A DNA stretch of 64,000 nt. Source: Collinsella aerofaciens. Its GTDB lineage: Bacteria > Actinomycetota > Coriobacteriia > Coriobacteriales > Coriobacteriaceae. Shown one piece after another: positions 45,109 to 55,392 of the stretch. A program made the position numbers and the translations under genes. Below the pieces are notes generated by a model, which ran no database searches, was not told the origin of the DNA, and saw nothing but the letters and a program-made list of their open reading frames with translations. The stretch's first letter is position 1. Each line of letters begins with the position of its first letter. The stretch is taken from the NCBI RefSeq assembly GCF_015670795.1, contig NZ_JADPCJ010000004.1, positions 1 to 64,000 of the forward strand, in the 5' to 3' direction.

Positions 45109-45528
45109 ATGCAGATCAGCGTGTCGTCCACCCTGACCGTATATCACGACGGCCAATTCTGGGTCGGGCTGGCGGAGCACGTCGAGGGCGGAAGGTATGG
45201 CGTCGCCCGCATCGTCTTCGGCGCGGAGCCGTCCGATGAGGAGATCCTGCAATTCGTTACAAGCGAATGGGAGAAGCTCTCGTTCTTCGGCGACAAGGTC
45301 ACTGAAACAAGCAAACCCGCGAAGAACCCCAAGCGGCGCGCTCGCGAGGCAGCGAAAGCCCTTAAACGGCCCGCGGTGAGCACCAAGGCACAACAGGCGC
45401 TCGCGGCACAGCGGGAAGCGATGAAGCAGGAGTCGGCTCAAGCAAGAAGTCAGCGTCGCGCGGATGAGGCGGAGGCGCGCTTCGAGCAGCGAAAGCTGAA
45501 GCGCAAGCAGAAGCATCGCGGCCGTTGA
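45109..45528 (+). CDS. yjdF: YjdF-family protein (DUF2992)
   Basis: A 139-residue cytoplasmic protein. The conserved domain covers residues 1-60 (MQISVSSTLTVYHDGQFWVG, then GVARIVFGAEPSDEEILQFV). A very basic, Lys/Arg-rich helical tail (RRAREAAKALKRP and RKLKRKQKHRGR) follows. Its molecular role is unknown; related genes are controlled by azaaromatic-sensing riboswitches. The ATG at 45109 follows AAAGGAGGAACCAGCC. Confidence 0.9.
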   Translation: MQISVSSTLTVYHDGQFWVGLAEHVEGGRYGVARIVFGAEPSDEEILQFVTSEWEKLSFFGDKVTETSKPAKNPKRRAREAAKALKRPAVSTKAQQALAAQREAMKQESAQARSQRRADEAEARFEQRKLKRKQKHRGR

Positions 45529-45741
45529 TCGCCATTTGCAGGATGCTCTATACAGAAGCGATGTCATTTTCACTTGAAAACCGATACCGCTTTCTATTGC
45601 GCCGTTCGTCAGCGGCGCATCCTCGCTTTCAACACAACTGCTCAAAGATGACGACCGCAATTGTCCTAGACAACGCTGCAGGCCCAAGTCATAATTCGAG
45701 TACAAAATCGAGCTACAAATCGGAATTATGAGGATTGAATC

Positions 45742-45933
45742 ATGTGGGATGAATTAGGCATAAGCGCAGGAACGGCAGTCCTTATTTTGATTTCGCTGTA
45801 TTTCGTTATCAAATGGGCAGTGAAGAATGGCATAAAAGAAGCCTACGGTGCCATCACTGGCAAGAAAGCCGATGAAGACATCCGAAACGAAATAGACCTA
45901 AAAGGACCTGGATTGGATCAAGAGGATCGATAA
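45742..45933 (+). CDS. Small single-helix membrane protein
   Basis: A 63-residue protein: an N-terminal helix (GTAVLILISLYFVIKWAVKN) and an acidic cytoplasmic tail (KKADEDIRNEIDLKGPGLDQ). The start ATG follows GAGGATTGAATC. It is AT-rich compared with yjdF upstream, so it may be transferred DNA. It resembles short DUF6019-like proteins, but I am not certain. Confidence 0.6.
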   Translation: MWDELGISAGTAVLILISLYFVIKWAVKNGIKEAYGAITGKKADEDIRNEIDLKGPGLDQEDR

Positions 45934-46343
45934 ATCCAGTTTCGCTGTCTCCGAAACGGCCTCGTTTCGTCCTCGGGGGCAATAAACGCTTGTTCATTCA
46001 TTTGGGTTAAATCGTTATTTCCGTTCCTCCGACTATCTCCCTGTACTTTGCCGCCTCAAGAAACATGGAATAGAGTACAAAATCAAAGGTGAAAAGGAGC
46101 AAACAACAAAGAAATAATCTCTGCTCCGACGTGGAACGGATGCTAGATCGTTGTTTTACTCACCGCTATCGCTGACAGCTTTACCATGGGTTCTCGTACG
46201 AAAGAAAGCCTAACAGTACTCAAAAGTGCAGCTCAAATCCTTATCGGCTTACCCTTGCCTTTCGCGTCGATTCGTTTATGCACCGTCGTTTGATGTAGCC
46301 TGGTGGCAAATTTAAACGTATTCTGCTGTCAGGCTTTCAGGGT
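45934..46343. other. AT-rich intergenic stretch, no gene seen
   Basis: About 410 bases between the small membrane protein and the SEC-C gene, with frequent stops in all frames. A Shine-Dalgarno-like aaaaggagc occurs at 46093 without an open frame. I recognise nothing else. Confidence 0.5.
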
Positions 46344-47267
46344 TTAAGAACTAATTAAATTGCTCTGCCCATGGCACTTTTTGTACTTCCTTCCACTCCC
46401 ACAAGGGCAGGGTTGATTCCTTCCTATTTTTCCATGCTCCCTCTTGTATTTGACAACCCTAAAATCGCCCATTTGCTCACCGTGGCTTTTCAATTCATCA
46501 ATTCGGCTCGGCGGGATTTGGTCAATGTCGATTGAACGAGCGTTAACACTTTGTAGAACGTAATTCGCATCGAATCGAAAGGACAGCATCATTCGATCCT
46601 TCTCGCCATTAGCGAGAAGGATCGAAGCGGCATAATCGAACATCTCTTGATCCGTCTGTGCATCATGCAACTCATCTTGAAGAACAAAGTAAGTCATACA
46701 AATCGAGTCTCCCTTGCCCGAAAACGAGAGAGCACACTGTCTACCGGTTCTCGCCTGCTGTTTTAAAACCTTATCTATGTCATCTGAAAGCTGCTGACGA
46801 GCATCACTGGAGAAGTCCAGCAAATATGAAGATATGCTGACAGCTTGGGAATTGTTGGATTTGAATAATACGTCGATAATTTCGCGGAAACGCTTCGGCA
46901 TGTTTTGCCGAGGTTTCTCGAGTTGCGGCAAAGGTGTATCAACCCTCTCGAAATAACTATCCAGATCTTCCCTATAGCCCGTTATGCATAGAATCTCCCC
47001 TTTAGGGGCGTTGTCAATCTCGAGGGAATAACAGTTGTGGGCAATATACATGCCGAGATGGTCAAACTCGTCGTTAAGGGCAATTCTTTCGTTAAGAGAT
47101 GCCATCTCCCTTTGTTTGAGAAAATGCAGGAATTCAAGAGGATTATCGAAGTACTCTCTGTAGGTCATTAGGTCATCAATGGCAATGCAAGACACACCCT
47201 CCCTCAATTTTAAGAATCCAAGTTTTTCGGCGCGCGCTGCATAAGTGTTGATGTTCTCCATCGTCAC
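46344..47267 (-). CDS. SEC-C zinc-finger protein of unknown function
   Basis: A 307-residue protein. Only the C-terminus is recognised: [19 protein letters not shown], a SEC-C zinc motif with Cys287, Cys289, Cys298 and His299. The rest is a mixed alpha/beta region ([40 protein letters not shown]) without a known domain by eye. It overlaps the nuclease-like gene by four bases, so both are co-translated. It starts at the GTG at 47267 (MTMEN) or two codons later at ATG. GC is low for this region. Confidence 0.75.
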   Translation of the reverse strand: MTMENINTYAARAEKLGFLKLREGVSCIAIDDLMTYREYFDNPLEFLHFLKQREMASLNERIALNDEFDHLGMYIAHNCYSLEIDNAPKGEILCITGYREDLDSYFERVDTPLPQLEKPRQNMPKRFREIIDVLFKSNNSQAVSISSYLLDFSSDARQQLSDDIDKVLKQQARTGRQCALSFSGKGDSICMTYFVLQDELHDAQTDQEMFDYAASILLANGEKDRMMLSFRFDANYVLQSVNARSIDIDQIPPSRIDELKSHGEQMGDFRVVKYKREHGKIGRNQPCPCGSGRKYKKCHGQSNLISS

Positions 47268-48598
47268 CGAAAGGCAGAAATTCTATTGATATTTGAGATA
47301 TTGAGAGCCGCTTTCGGCAGCATGCCCTGATCATACAGAAGCAATTCCGCGCCAGAATCTCTAATGTAGTCCCTCATATGCGCACATTGGCTATTTGATT
47401 TCTGTATCAGCTCTTTGTAGCGTTTAATGTGCGAATCGAAATCAGACACTGGTGGAGCGTCGGTAAAGCGGCCCGCTTTGACCTCAACTACCAAAAGCGC
47501 ATCTCTGTAAATGACCAGAAGATCATTCTCATTTCGATGTTTCTTGCTTCCGTAGTAATTATCGGCATATGAAATGCATCCAGGAAGCATTTCCTTAAAA
47601 ACGGATTCGACCATGCTTTCGCTGGCTTCTTTTTGCCTTTGCTGCCACTGCTCTGAATAGCCAGGATCGAGACGCAGAATCGCTTTCTGGACTGCTCTAT
47701 AAAAGTTATCAGTAAGCGAGTAGTAGTCGAAGCAATAAGTTTTCCCGTTTAGCGTGATGAAAGGCCTGTCGACAATGGGAAGCGTGACGATGGGCCAGTA
47801 TCGCATCTCTCCTTCTTCGAAGAAGGAGGCCTCACCAGGAGCGAACGACAAGGCGTCCATAAACGTCTTTGGCCAGTTGGTTATTCTACCTACATTGAAA
47901 TGATGCACGGAGCACGCTTCAAGGAACGCTTCCTCAGCCGCCCGTAAATCCTTCTCTGGAATTATCGAAAAGTCAGCCTCGTCAGCAGAACCGGCTTTTT
48001 CAAAGAGCTCCCTCAAAGCGGCCAAGCCCTCAAGTCTTCCGTTCGACAAAGCCTTTTCGAGCCTTTCATATCCGTCAATCACAGCATTTGCGGAAACTCC
48101 AAACAGCTTTTGGAATTCGCTGTCGTGAACGAGCACGAGTGGTTGAATATAATCAAGTTGGAGAAAGCGGTATCGATTCCCTCTAACCATGTGCATCATT
48201 TGGGCCTCAAAGACCAGACAGCTAGTTTCGCTGTCGTCCTCGATCACCAAACTTCGAAACATCAAATACTGCGTCGCTTTTTCAAATAGCATTTCCTGAT
48301 CGTGCAAGTATTGGTGGGCAAGCCGTTCGATATCTTCGTCCGTGACATGAAGACAAATCGTGTTGTTCGTTGAAGCGATAAGACTTTGCAAGTATTCGAC
48401 AGGGCGGGACGGCAAGCCACCTTGCTTATAGAAAAGAATGTCGCCTTCAGGAGAGGGATTGCTGAAATTCGAAATATCGGTAACGGCCATCAGCAGAATT
48501 TCTTGCTGGTCAATCTGGATATAGTTCCTGATCGACTCGATGCATTCTCTGATTTCCTTAGCAAGGCATTCCATTTTAATCGGCGCAATGGCCTTCAA
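47264..48598 (-). CDS. Candidate PD-(D/E)XK nuclease-like protein
   Basis: A 444-residue protein. The C-terminal part carries [20 protein letters not shown] (Asp359, Glu372, Lys374), the restriction-endonuclease-like core, with Glu or Asn before it (NEND). The N-terminal 300 residues are unrecognised and helical. It is in an operon with a SEC-C protein, the arrangement of a defence-like or repair pair. It is AT-rich and lies directly inside a candidate att site. The start is the ATG at 48598; the ribosome site is weak. DNA or RNA cleavage is inferred. Confidence 0.7.
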   Translation of the reverse strand: MKAIAPIKMECLAKEIRECIESIRNYIQIDQQEILLMAVTDISNFSNPSPEGDILFYKQGGLPSRPVEYLQSLIASTNNTICLHVTDEDIERLAHQYLHDQEMLFEKATQYLMFRSLVIEDDSETSCLVFEAQMMHMVRGNRYRFLQLDYIQPLVLVHDSEFQKLFGVSANAVIDGYERLEKALSNGRLEGLAALRELFEKAGSADEADFSIIPEKDLRAAEEAFLEACSVHHFNVGRITNWPKTFMDALSFAPGEASFFEEGEMRYWPIVTLPIVDRPFITLNGKTYCFDYYSLTDNFYRAVQKAILRLDPGYSEQWQQRQKEASESMVESVFKEMLPGCISYADNYYGSKKHRNENDLLVIYRDALLVVEVKAGRFTDAPPVSDFDSHIKRYKELIQKSNSQCAHMRDYIRDSGAELLLYDQGMLPKAALNISNINRISAFR

Positions 48599-48688
48599 TT
48601 CGTTATTTATCTAACTCACTCCTCGCAATGCTATTGATTTTCTTCTTGAAATTGTATGTTGTCGTAGCTGCCCCTGGAATTAGAGCTT

Positions 48689-48797
48689 TCCGTCGATATC
48701 GGTCCAGATATAGTAATGGGCGCGGCTTCGGAAGAAACCGCGCCCATTAGCAGGTATTATATCATATGGTCGAACGTCTGTTCTACTCCCACTCTTT
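48689..48797 (-). repeat. att-proximal module 1 (promoter, SOS-like box, hairpin)
   Basis: About 110 bases that recur at 56053-56164 with roughly 85% identity. Read on the reverse strand it contains the core GAGTGGGAGTAG (48797-48783 side), then GAACAGACGTTC (LexA-like, 48772-48783), a TATAAT -10, and the stable hairpin AATGGGCGCGG...CCGCGCCCATT (48715-48748). The promoter reads towards the nuclease-like gene at 48598. The core ctactcccactcttt (48783-48797) is identical to 31361-31375. Confidence 0.75.
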
Positions 48798-49560
48798 CAC
48801 GCTCGTTTGTCGTGGCGCCATTCCGATTGGGTCTAGCTTGGTTGTCGGTTTTGTCCACCTTGCCGCCGAATCCCTCCGCGTGTCCTCGCGTAAGCGTTTG
48901 AGACAAGCCCTGGACAAATTCGCAAACTATTTCGAAACCGCGAGCCCGCAGTTTCATTTTTGTCCCGGGGACAAAAACGGGTTGGTTTTGAGGCCCTGAA
49001 ACGTCCGAGATGGATGATAAAACGGCTGATTTTCCTCTTTGGCGTCTGTTTAGCGAAGTGAATCGTAGCCAGCGGGTTTGCCGCCTAGCATTTCCGCAGG
49101 TCAAATGGAATGCACAAGAGCGATGACTGAAAGAATCGTCACGGGTGGCTTTGTTTTCGCCCTTATGAGCCGGCTCTAAGCGCCTTAGAAACCGAGTTAG
49201 AGGATCCCGATCGTCGCCTTATTTCGGGCTGATCGCAAATCAGTTGGCAACCGAAAGCCAAGGTATAGGGACGGGCCGCACCTATGCGCACACATTTCGG
49301 TACGTTTCGTGCGGCATCGGCCATAACAAAGCAAACCGCCGAACGATTCAGATTGCAGACGGTCAACTCGACGCGACAAATCCGGCCTGTCATCTTCCCA
49401 ATATCCGCCTTCGCGCCATCAGCGCCCCGCGAAATCGGTGAGTTTTCCGGCACTTTTTCGGGTGCCCTTGCTCCGATTCGGCGTGCTCAGCCTCCGCTCG
49501 ATCTTACGCATGTTTTTTGGGAGGACATGATTCGTCCGCCACGGCGGCTTATACAGCCTC
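48798..49560. other. Non-coding stretch with one perfect palindrome
   Basis: No credible gene in either strand. A perfect dyad TTTTTGTCCC-G-GGGACAAAAA lies at 48957-48977 with no gene directly beside it. The rest looks like decayed DNA next to an insertion site. Confidence 0.5.
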
Positions 49561-49660
49561 TCGGCATGGAGGGAAACGCCATGGTCACGCTCAACATCTA
49601 CGCCGACATCGAGCCGATGCCCAAGATCCAGAGCATGCTGCGCGTGGCGCCTGCCTTGCG

Positions 49661-49880
49661 CGGGAAGTCGAGCAGGCGGTCGCGGTAGTACCCGTACTGC
49701 GCCCGGCGTGCCTCGATCTCGGCGGGGATACCGTCGTTGAGCGATTTCGTTAGGGTGTCGAAGCGGTCGAGGATGTCGACGACCTTCTGCTGGGTGCCGA
49801 TGGATGGGGCGGGAATCTCGACCCTCGATAAGTCCACAGGCGCGGCTTCGATTACCTTTTTCGATTTAGCGTATTGCTCT
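49661..49880 (-). pseudogene. hsdS: hsdS (type I restriction specificity subunit) C-terminal fragment
   Basis: About 73 residues with the end of an HsdS recognition domain: VIEAAPVDLSRVEIPAPSIG, then QQKVVDILDRFDTLTKSLND and IPAEIEARRAQYGYYRDRLL. This is the conserved central/C-terminal helical repeat of specificity subunits. No R or M subunit gene and no N-terminus are present. It abuts a TetR fragment at 49880, so a deletion or recombination joined them. Confidence 0.85.
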
Positions 49881-49982
49881 TCAGATCATCGTGGTGTGCT
49901 CGTAGCCGCGCTCCACGAGGAGCCGCTCGGCAACGTCGAGAATCTTCTCGACCGTCTCCTCCGGGCACTTATTGCGTGCCAC
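49881..49982 (-). pseudogene. TetR-family N-terminal fragment
   Basis: A 33-residue stump (MARNKCPEETVEKILDVAER, then LLVERGYEHTTMI) with a good GGAGG ribosome site before the GTG at 49982. It is the first helices of a TetR DNA-binding domain, cut just before the recognition helix, where it meets the hsdS fragment. The intact gene probably regulated the divergent ABC operon at 50178. Confidence 0.8.
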
Positions 49983-50177
49983 GGGCACCTCCGTCCTTAT
50001 TATCACGATAGAAATACCATGAGCGGCGTACGGTTCGAGAAGGGCTGGCGCCAAAAGAGCCCAACGGCCGTTACGGCTTCGTTAGAAACGCGCCCCACCA
50101 TGGATGGTGAACCCGAAAGGTAAGACGCGCGGGCACGGCGACTCGGCCCGCGCGCCCGGAAGAGAAAGGACGAACCC

Positions 50178-50902
<725 letters not shown>

Positions 50903-50906
<4 letters not shown>

Positions 50907-51673
50907 CGGGCGAGAAAGGCGGCCTGCTCGCGGGCCTGCGCGCCGAGGCCCTGAAGTCGCGCCACGCGGCACCGGTTCGCCTGGCCGTGCTCATGGCGCT
51001 GCCGATGCCGCTGCTCGGCGCGATGCCCTACCGGGGCGTGCAGATCTTCAGCGCGTGGAACTACTGGTACGCGCTCTTCCTGCCCGTGTCTCTCTCGCTC
51101 GTGGTGGCGTGCGTCGCGCGGGCGGACGCTCGCACGCGGATGCGGGGGCTTCTGGGCCTGGGCTTCCCGCTCGGGCGCGCCTGGTGGGCCAAGGCGCTCT
51201 GGTGCCTCGCTCTCTGCGCGCTCTCGAACCTCGTGGTCTTCGGCATCTACCTCGCGGGATCGGCGTTCTCCTCGCAGGGCCTCACGGCCGCGGGCACCCT
51301 CACGATGCTCCTCTGCGCGCTCGCCAACACGGTGACCGCGGCGTGGATGATCCCCGCAGGGCTCTTCCTCACGGCGCGGCTCGGAATGCTCGCGGGCATC
51401 TTCTGCCCGCTCGCCGCGCAGCTCGTGGGCGGGTTCGCCTGGTCGCTGGTGCCGCTGCCGCAGCTCTTTCCGCCGTCGGCGAGCATGGTCATCCCCACGA
51501 GCTTCATCCCCGTGCTGCCGAGCGGCGAGCCACTCGCGGCGGACATGGCGCTCGGCGGGGCGCTCGCGGCGGACGGCATGCTCACGCTAGCGGGCCTTGC
51601 GGTCAGCGCGCTCGCGTTCGCCGCGCTCACGGCGGCGGGCGCGGCCTGGTTCGCGCGCTCCGAGGAGAGATGA
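50903..51673 (+). CDS. ABC permease, MutE/EpiE-like
   Basis: A 256-residue permease with six hydrophobic helices (for example NYWYALFLPVSLSLVVACVA and LVVFGIYLAGSAFSSQGLTA). LLAGLRAEALKSRHAAPVRL is the usual N-terminus. It overlaps the ATPase gene by four bases and the next permease by four. It would build the membrane channel of the immunity exporter. The substrate is inferred from family only. Confidence 0.85.
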
Positions 51674-52488
51674 TGGCCATGACACGACTCTCCGACCCGA
51701 CGCCGCGCACGACTCTCCCGCGGGCCCTGCTCTCCGAGGCCCTGCGCCTGGCGCGCTCCCCGCTCACGGCGGTGCACCTCGTCTGCGGCCTGGCAGCCGG
51801 TCTTGCCTGCGGCGAGTACTTCTCCGTAACCCGATGGGACCCGGCGCTGGGCGCGGACGCCTACGCCCAGTTCCTCGGCGCCCTCATGCCGCTCATGTCC
51901 GCCATCGTCTGCGGGCTCGCCGTGGACGAGGAGCGCGCTGCCGGGCGCCTCGCCAACCTCACGGCGGTCCCCTCGCGCGGGCGCGCCGTCGCGGCGAAGC
52001 TGCTCGCCCTTGCGGCGCTCGGCGCGGGCGCGCTGGCCGTGGCGCTCGGCGTGTTCGGGGCCGTGCTCGCCGTCGCCGGGCGCCTGCCGCTCGGGCCCGC
52101 TCCGCTTGCGGCCGCCTGGGCGGGCATCGTGCTGGGCAGCCTGCCCCTCTACGCGCTGGGGCTCGGCGTGGCCCTGCGCCTCGGCCGCAACGTCGCCATC
52201 GGCGCCGGCGCGGCGGGGGTGCTCCTCGCGTTCTTCTCGGTGGGCGGACTTGCGCACGGCCTCATGACCGGCGAGCTCACCGGTGCCCTGGCGACGCCCC
52301 TGAGTTGGGTGCCGCTCGCCTGGCCCGCGCGCCTGGGGTCGCTCGGGGTGGAGGCCTTCATCGACGCCGCACGCGCGGCGGGCCCTCTCCTCACGACTGC
52401 GATCGCTGGCCTCGTGCTCACCCTGGCAGCCGACGCCGTCCTTCTCGCCTGGTTCCGCCGCTTCGAGGACGGGAGGGTAGATGCGTAG
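51670..52488 (+). CDS. ABC permease, MutG/EpiG-like
   Basis: A 272-residue permease: LLSEALRLARSPLTAVHLVC, AVDEERAAGRLANLTAVPSR (the conserved cytoplasmic loop of this family) and several hydrophobic helices to the end. The ATGA overlap with the upstream permease sets the start at 51670. It partners with the upstream permease and ATPase. Confidence 0.85.
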   Translation: MMAMTRLSDPTPRTTLPRALLSEALRLARSPLTAVHLVCGLAAGLACGEYFSVTRWDPALGADAYAQFLGALMPLMSAIVCGLAVDEERAAGRLANLTAVPSRGRAVAAKLLALAALGAGALAVALGVFGAVLAVAGRLPLGPAPLAAAWAGIVLGSLPLYALGLGVALRLGRNVAIGAGAAGVLLAFFSVGGLAHGLMTGELTGALATPLSWVPLAWPARLGSLGVEAFIDAARAAGPLLTTAIAGLVLTLAADAVLLAWFRRFEDGRVDA

Positions 52489-52882
52489 GAGGCCGCTCGC
52501 CGCCATGCTCGTCCTCCTCTCCGCAGGGCTCGTCCTGGGCGGGAATGCCCTGCTCGACGCCGGCTGGGGGTCGGCGCTGCGTTCGATCTCCGAACGCGCG
52601 CTGCCCAACCCTGAGATCGCCATGTGGGCGCCCGCGCCCGAGCCCGGCAGCCACGCGAGCTCCTACGCCGACGCCACCGGGGCGGGGGCAAACTACGTCT
52701 ACCTGGTGGACGCCGCGGACGACAGAGGCAATGTCCGAGAGCTCCAGCTCATCTTCTTCGGGTGGGAGTCGGACGGCGAGGGCTGGCTCGAGATCGAGGC
52801 GCGCGGCGGCTCGGGCGTGCGCTACCGTGCGTGCGACGCGGCCGAGGCGCCCGCGGCTGCGCGCAGGGCTCTGGACCGCTGA
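52481..52882 (+). CDS. YxeA-family exported protein
   Basis: A 133-residue protein with an N-terminal signal or anchor (MLVLLSAGLVLGGNALLDAG). The YxeA/DUF1093 domain follows: NYVYLVDAADDRGNVRELQL, then GWLEIEARGGSGVRYRACDA, ending in a helical tail. Such small proteins accompany bacitracin/lantibiotic ABC systems. It overlaps the permease gene by eight bases. Confidence 0.8.
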   Translation: MRRRPLAAMLVLLSAGLVLGGNALLDAGWGSALRSISERALPNPEIAMWAPAPEPGSHASSYADATGAGANYVYLVDAADDRGNVRELQLIFFGWESDGEGWLEIEARGGSGVRYRACDAAEAPAAARRALDR

Positions 52883-52927
52883 GCGCGGCGCTAGTACAAT
52901 TCCGACGAGAGTTTCAGGAGGTCAAGC

Positions 52928-53590
52928 ATGGCGAGGATACTGGCAGTGGATGACGAACGGGCGATCCTCGACGCGCTCGCGCGCGTCCTCGGCCGCGACG
53001 GCCATGAGGTCGTCAAGGCAGCGGACCCGACGGCGGTCCCGGGGATGGACCTCTCGCGCTTCGACCTCGTGCTCTGCGACGTCATGATGCCGGGTCTCGA
53101 CGGCTTCGAGCTCGTGCGGCAGATCCGCCCGGACTTCGACGGGCCCATCATCTTCCTGACCGCGCGCGTGGCCGAGGAGGACGCCGTGGCCGGCTACGGC
53201 CTGGGCGCCGACGACTACGTCCGCAAGCCCTTCGGGGCCGCGGAGCTGCGCGCCAAGGTCGCGGCCCATCTACGCCGTGAGCGCCGGCCGCGCTCGCACG
53301 CCCTCTCCTTCGGGGAGGTGCGGATCGACCTCGGGGCGCGCGGCCTCGCCGTGGGCGGCAAGGCTGTGCCGCTCACGCCCACCGAGTACGCCATCTGCGA
53401 GTACCTCGCCCGCCACCCCGGGCAGGTCATGAGCCGCGCACAGATACGCGAGGCGGTGCTCGGCTGGGAGAGCGACGCCGACGACGCGGCCATATCCATG
53501 CAGGTCAGCCGCGCCCGGAGGAAACTCTCCGAGGCCGGCGCCGATCCGATCGCGACCGTCTGGGGGATGGGGTACAAGTGGCAGCTCTGA
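52928..53590 (+). CDS. OmpR-family response regulator
   Basis: A 220-residue regulator: MARILAVDDERAILDALARV, phosphoacceptor Asp in LVLCDVMMP, Lys in YVRKPFGA. The winged helix ends in VSRARRKLSEAGADPIATVW, GMGYKWQL. The ATG follows AGGAGGTCAAGC. It overlaps the kinase by 13 bases and is positioned to control the upstream immunity operon. Confidence 0.92.
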   Translation: MARILAVDDERAILDALARVLGRDGHEVVKAADPTAVPGMDLSRFDLVLCDVMMPGLDGFELVRQIRPDFDGPIIFLTARVAEEDAVAGYGLGADDYVRKPFGAAELRAKVAAHLRRERRPRSHALSFGEVRIDLGARGLAVGGKAVPLTPTEYAICEYLARHPGQVMSRAQIREAVLGWESDADDAAISMQVSRARRKLSEAGADPIATVWGMGYKWQL

Positions 53591-55014
53591 AGATCGGGGC
53601 GCGAGGTCGCGGGGGCATGCCGCTCTCCTTCGTCATCGCGCGCTACTTCGCTTACGCGTTCGCGGCGGTCGCCGCGGCGTGGTTCGCCTCGTTCATGGTA
53701 CTCTCCGCGGCGATCAACGCGGGCTTCGTCTACGAGGCAAGCTGGGGGCCGGCCAATGCGCGCGAGGTCGCGGAGGGCCTGGCACGCGACGGCGTCTGCG
53801 GGCAGCAGGACGTGCCGACGGCGTACCGCTACCTCATCCTGAACAAGGACGGATACGTGCTGATGACAGACCTCGAGGGCACGCGGCTCGAGGACGCGAC
53901 GGAAATGGCCCGTACGGCACTCGCCGCGGATCCGGGCACAGTGGAGATCGAGGGCGGGGGCTCGGGCCTCACCTACGCCGCGTTCCCGCTCAAGGGCGGC
54001 GGGGCCTGTGCGCTCGTCAGCGAGTACCTGCCGCAGTGGGTCTCGCGCGACCTTGCCGGCCTGCTTCCCAACCCGCAGAGCCTCATGCTCGTCGGCGCCG
54101 CTGCGGGAAGCGCGCTCGCGCTCGCGCTCGTGGCGCGCCGTGCGAGCCGCGTGATCTCGCGCAAGATGGTGCCGCTCGCGGAGGCGGCGGGGCGCGTCGG
54201 CGCGGGAGAGCTCGACTTCGCGAGCGGCAGCACCAACGTGCGCGAGGTGAACGACGTCCTCGCCGCGATGGACGCCATGCGGACCTCCCTCGCCGAGTCG
54301 CTCGAGGCCCGGTGGGCCGCGGAGCGGGGGCAGCGCGAGCAGGTGGCGTCGCTCGCCCACGACCTCAAGACGCCGCTCACCGTGCTGCGCGCCAACGCCG
54401 ACTTCGTGGCGGAGGAGCTGGAAGACGAGAAAGACGCCGACCTCGCGGCCGCCGCGCGCGACATAGCCGGCAGTGTCGAAAGGCTCGACGGCTACGTGCG
54501 CCTGCTCATCGAGGCGTCACGCGGGTCCGGCGGGGCGGAGAGGGTCCCCATGCGGCCGGCCGAGCTCTGCGAACAGGTCCTCGCCGAGGCCGCCCAGATC
54601 ACCCGGGCGCGAGGCGTGACGCTCGACGCGGCCACGGGCCCCGCCGTCGCGGGCGCACCCGAGGCCCCGCTCGACCGAACCAGCCTGGCGCGAGCCGCCG
54701 CTAACCTCGTGGCCAACGCCGCTGAGCACGCACGCTCGCGCGTGGCTGTCTCCTGCGACGTCGCGGGCGGGCAGCTCGTCATCGAGGTTGCCGACGACGG
54801 ACCGGGCTTTTCTCCCGCCGCCCTCGAACGCGGCTGCGAGCGCCTCTTCACAGACGACTCCTCCCGCTCCTCGCGCGACGGAGGCCGCCACTACGGGCTC
54901 GGCCTCCACGTCGCCTCCGAGGCCGCGAGCGCCCACGGGGGCTCCGTCTCGCTCGCCAACAGCCCCTCGGGCGGCGCGGTGGCCACCATCGCGGTCCCCC
55001 TGTGCGGGGCCTGA
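53578..55014 (+). CDS. Sensor histidine kinase
   Basis: A 478-residue kinase. Two membrane helices (about 18-45 and 172-195) enclose a ~125-residue outer domain with few charged repeats. HAMP-like linker, H-box SLAHDLKTPLTVL (His at about 261), N-box NLVANAAEHA and G-boxes VADDGPGFS and YGLGLHVASEAA follow. The DHp/CA layout matches BceS/NsrK-like or classical kinases with a long extracytoplasmic sensor. It may sense the antimicrobial peptide. Confidence 0.9.
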   Translation: MAALKIGARGRGGMPLSFVIARYFAYAFAAVAAAWFASFMVLSAAINAGFVYEASWGPANAREVAEGLARDGVCGQQDVPTAYRYLILNKDGYVLMTDLEGTRLEDATEMARTALAADPGTVEIEGGGSGLTYAAFPLKGGGACALVSEYLPQWVSRDLAGLLPNPQSLMLVGAAAGSALALALVARRASRVISRKMVPLAEAAGRVGAGELDFASGSTNVREVNDVLAAMDAMRTSLAESLEARWAAERGQREQVASLAHDLKTPLTVLRANADFVAEELEDEKDADLAAAARDIAGSVERLDGYVRLLIEASRGSGGAERVPMRPAELCEQVLAEAAQITRARGVTLDAATGPAVAGAPEAPLDRTSLARAAANLVANAAEHARSRVAVSCDVAGGQLVIEVADDGPGFSPAALERGCERLFTDDSSRSSRDGGRHYGLGLHVASEAASAHGGSVSLANSPSGGAVATIAVPLCGA

Positions 55015-55093
55015 CGAATCAGGCCCTCACACCGGCGTGGCTCGCAACTAAACGCTTCCCGGATAATAATGCCCGTTGCAGGGATCGCCCTGT

Positions 55094-55387
55094 CTAGTCG
55101 CCGCCCATGTGCATGAGCATGTCAGCGATGCGAGTCGCCATCTCGTCCGCCGCTGCACGGATGATGGCGACCCAGGACGCAAGGCCGGCCTGATCGGATG
55201 CCTCCGCTTCAAGCACGTCGCAGTTCGCGGTCACCGCCATGAGCGGGGTGACGAGGTCGTGCGAGGCGGTGCAAACGAACGCGTGCTCCCGCGCCTCGGC
55301 CTCCGCCACCGGTCGCAGGGCGCGTCCCGTTGCCGACCACGCCACGGTGAGCCCCCCCAAAAAAGCCGAAGCGATCGGCGTCACTCG
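55094..55387 (-). pseudogene. Histidine kinase fragment (HAMP/DHp only)
   Basis: About 97 residues: ATGRALRPVAEAEAREHAFV, then CTASHDLVTPLMAVTANCDV and ending IRAAADEMATRIADMLMHMG. This is the region around the phosphorylated His and the following helix. The ATP-binding domain is missing and no start codon is near. It sits opposite the end of the complete kinase gene, so it came from another kinase. Confidence 0.75.
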
Positions 55388-55392
55388 CTTCG

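Noticed and set aside
48957-48977. Palindrome TTTTTGTCCC-G-GGGACAAAAA as an operator
   Set aside because: No gene starts nearby on either strand, so no regulated target can be named; it is recorded only as a palindrome.
51597-53087. Open frame of 496 codons overlapping permease, YxeA and regulator genes
   Set aside because: It is a very Arg-rich shadow in DNA of about 70% GC; three well-supported genes in other frames explain the region.
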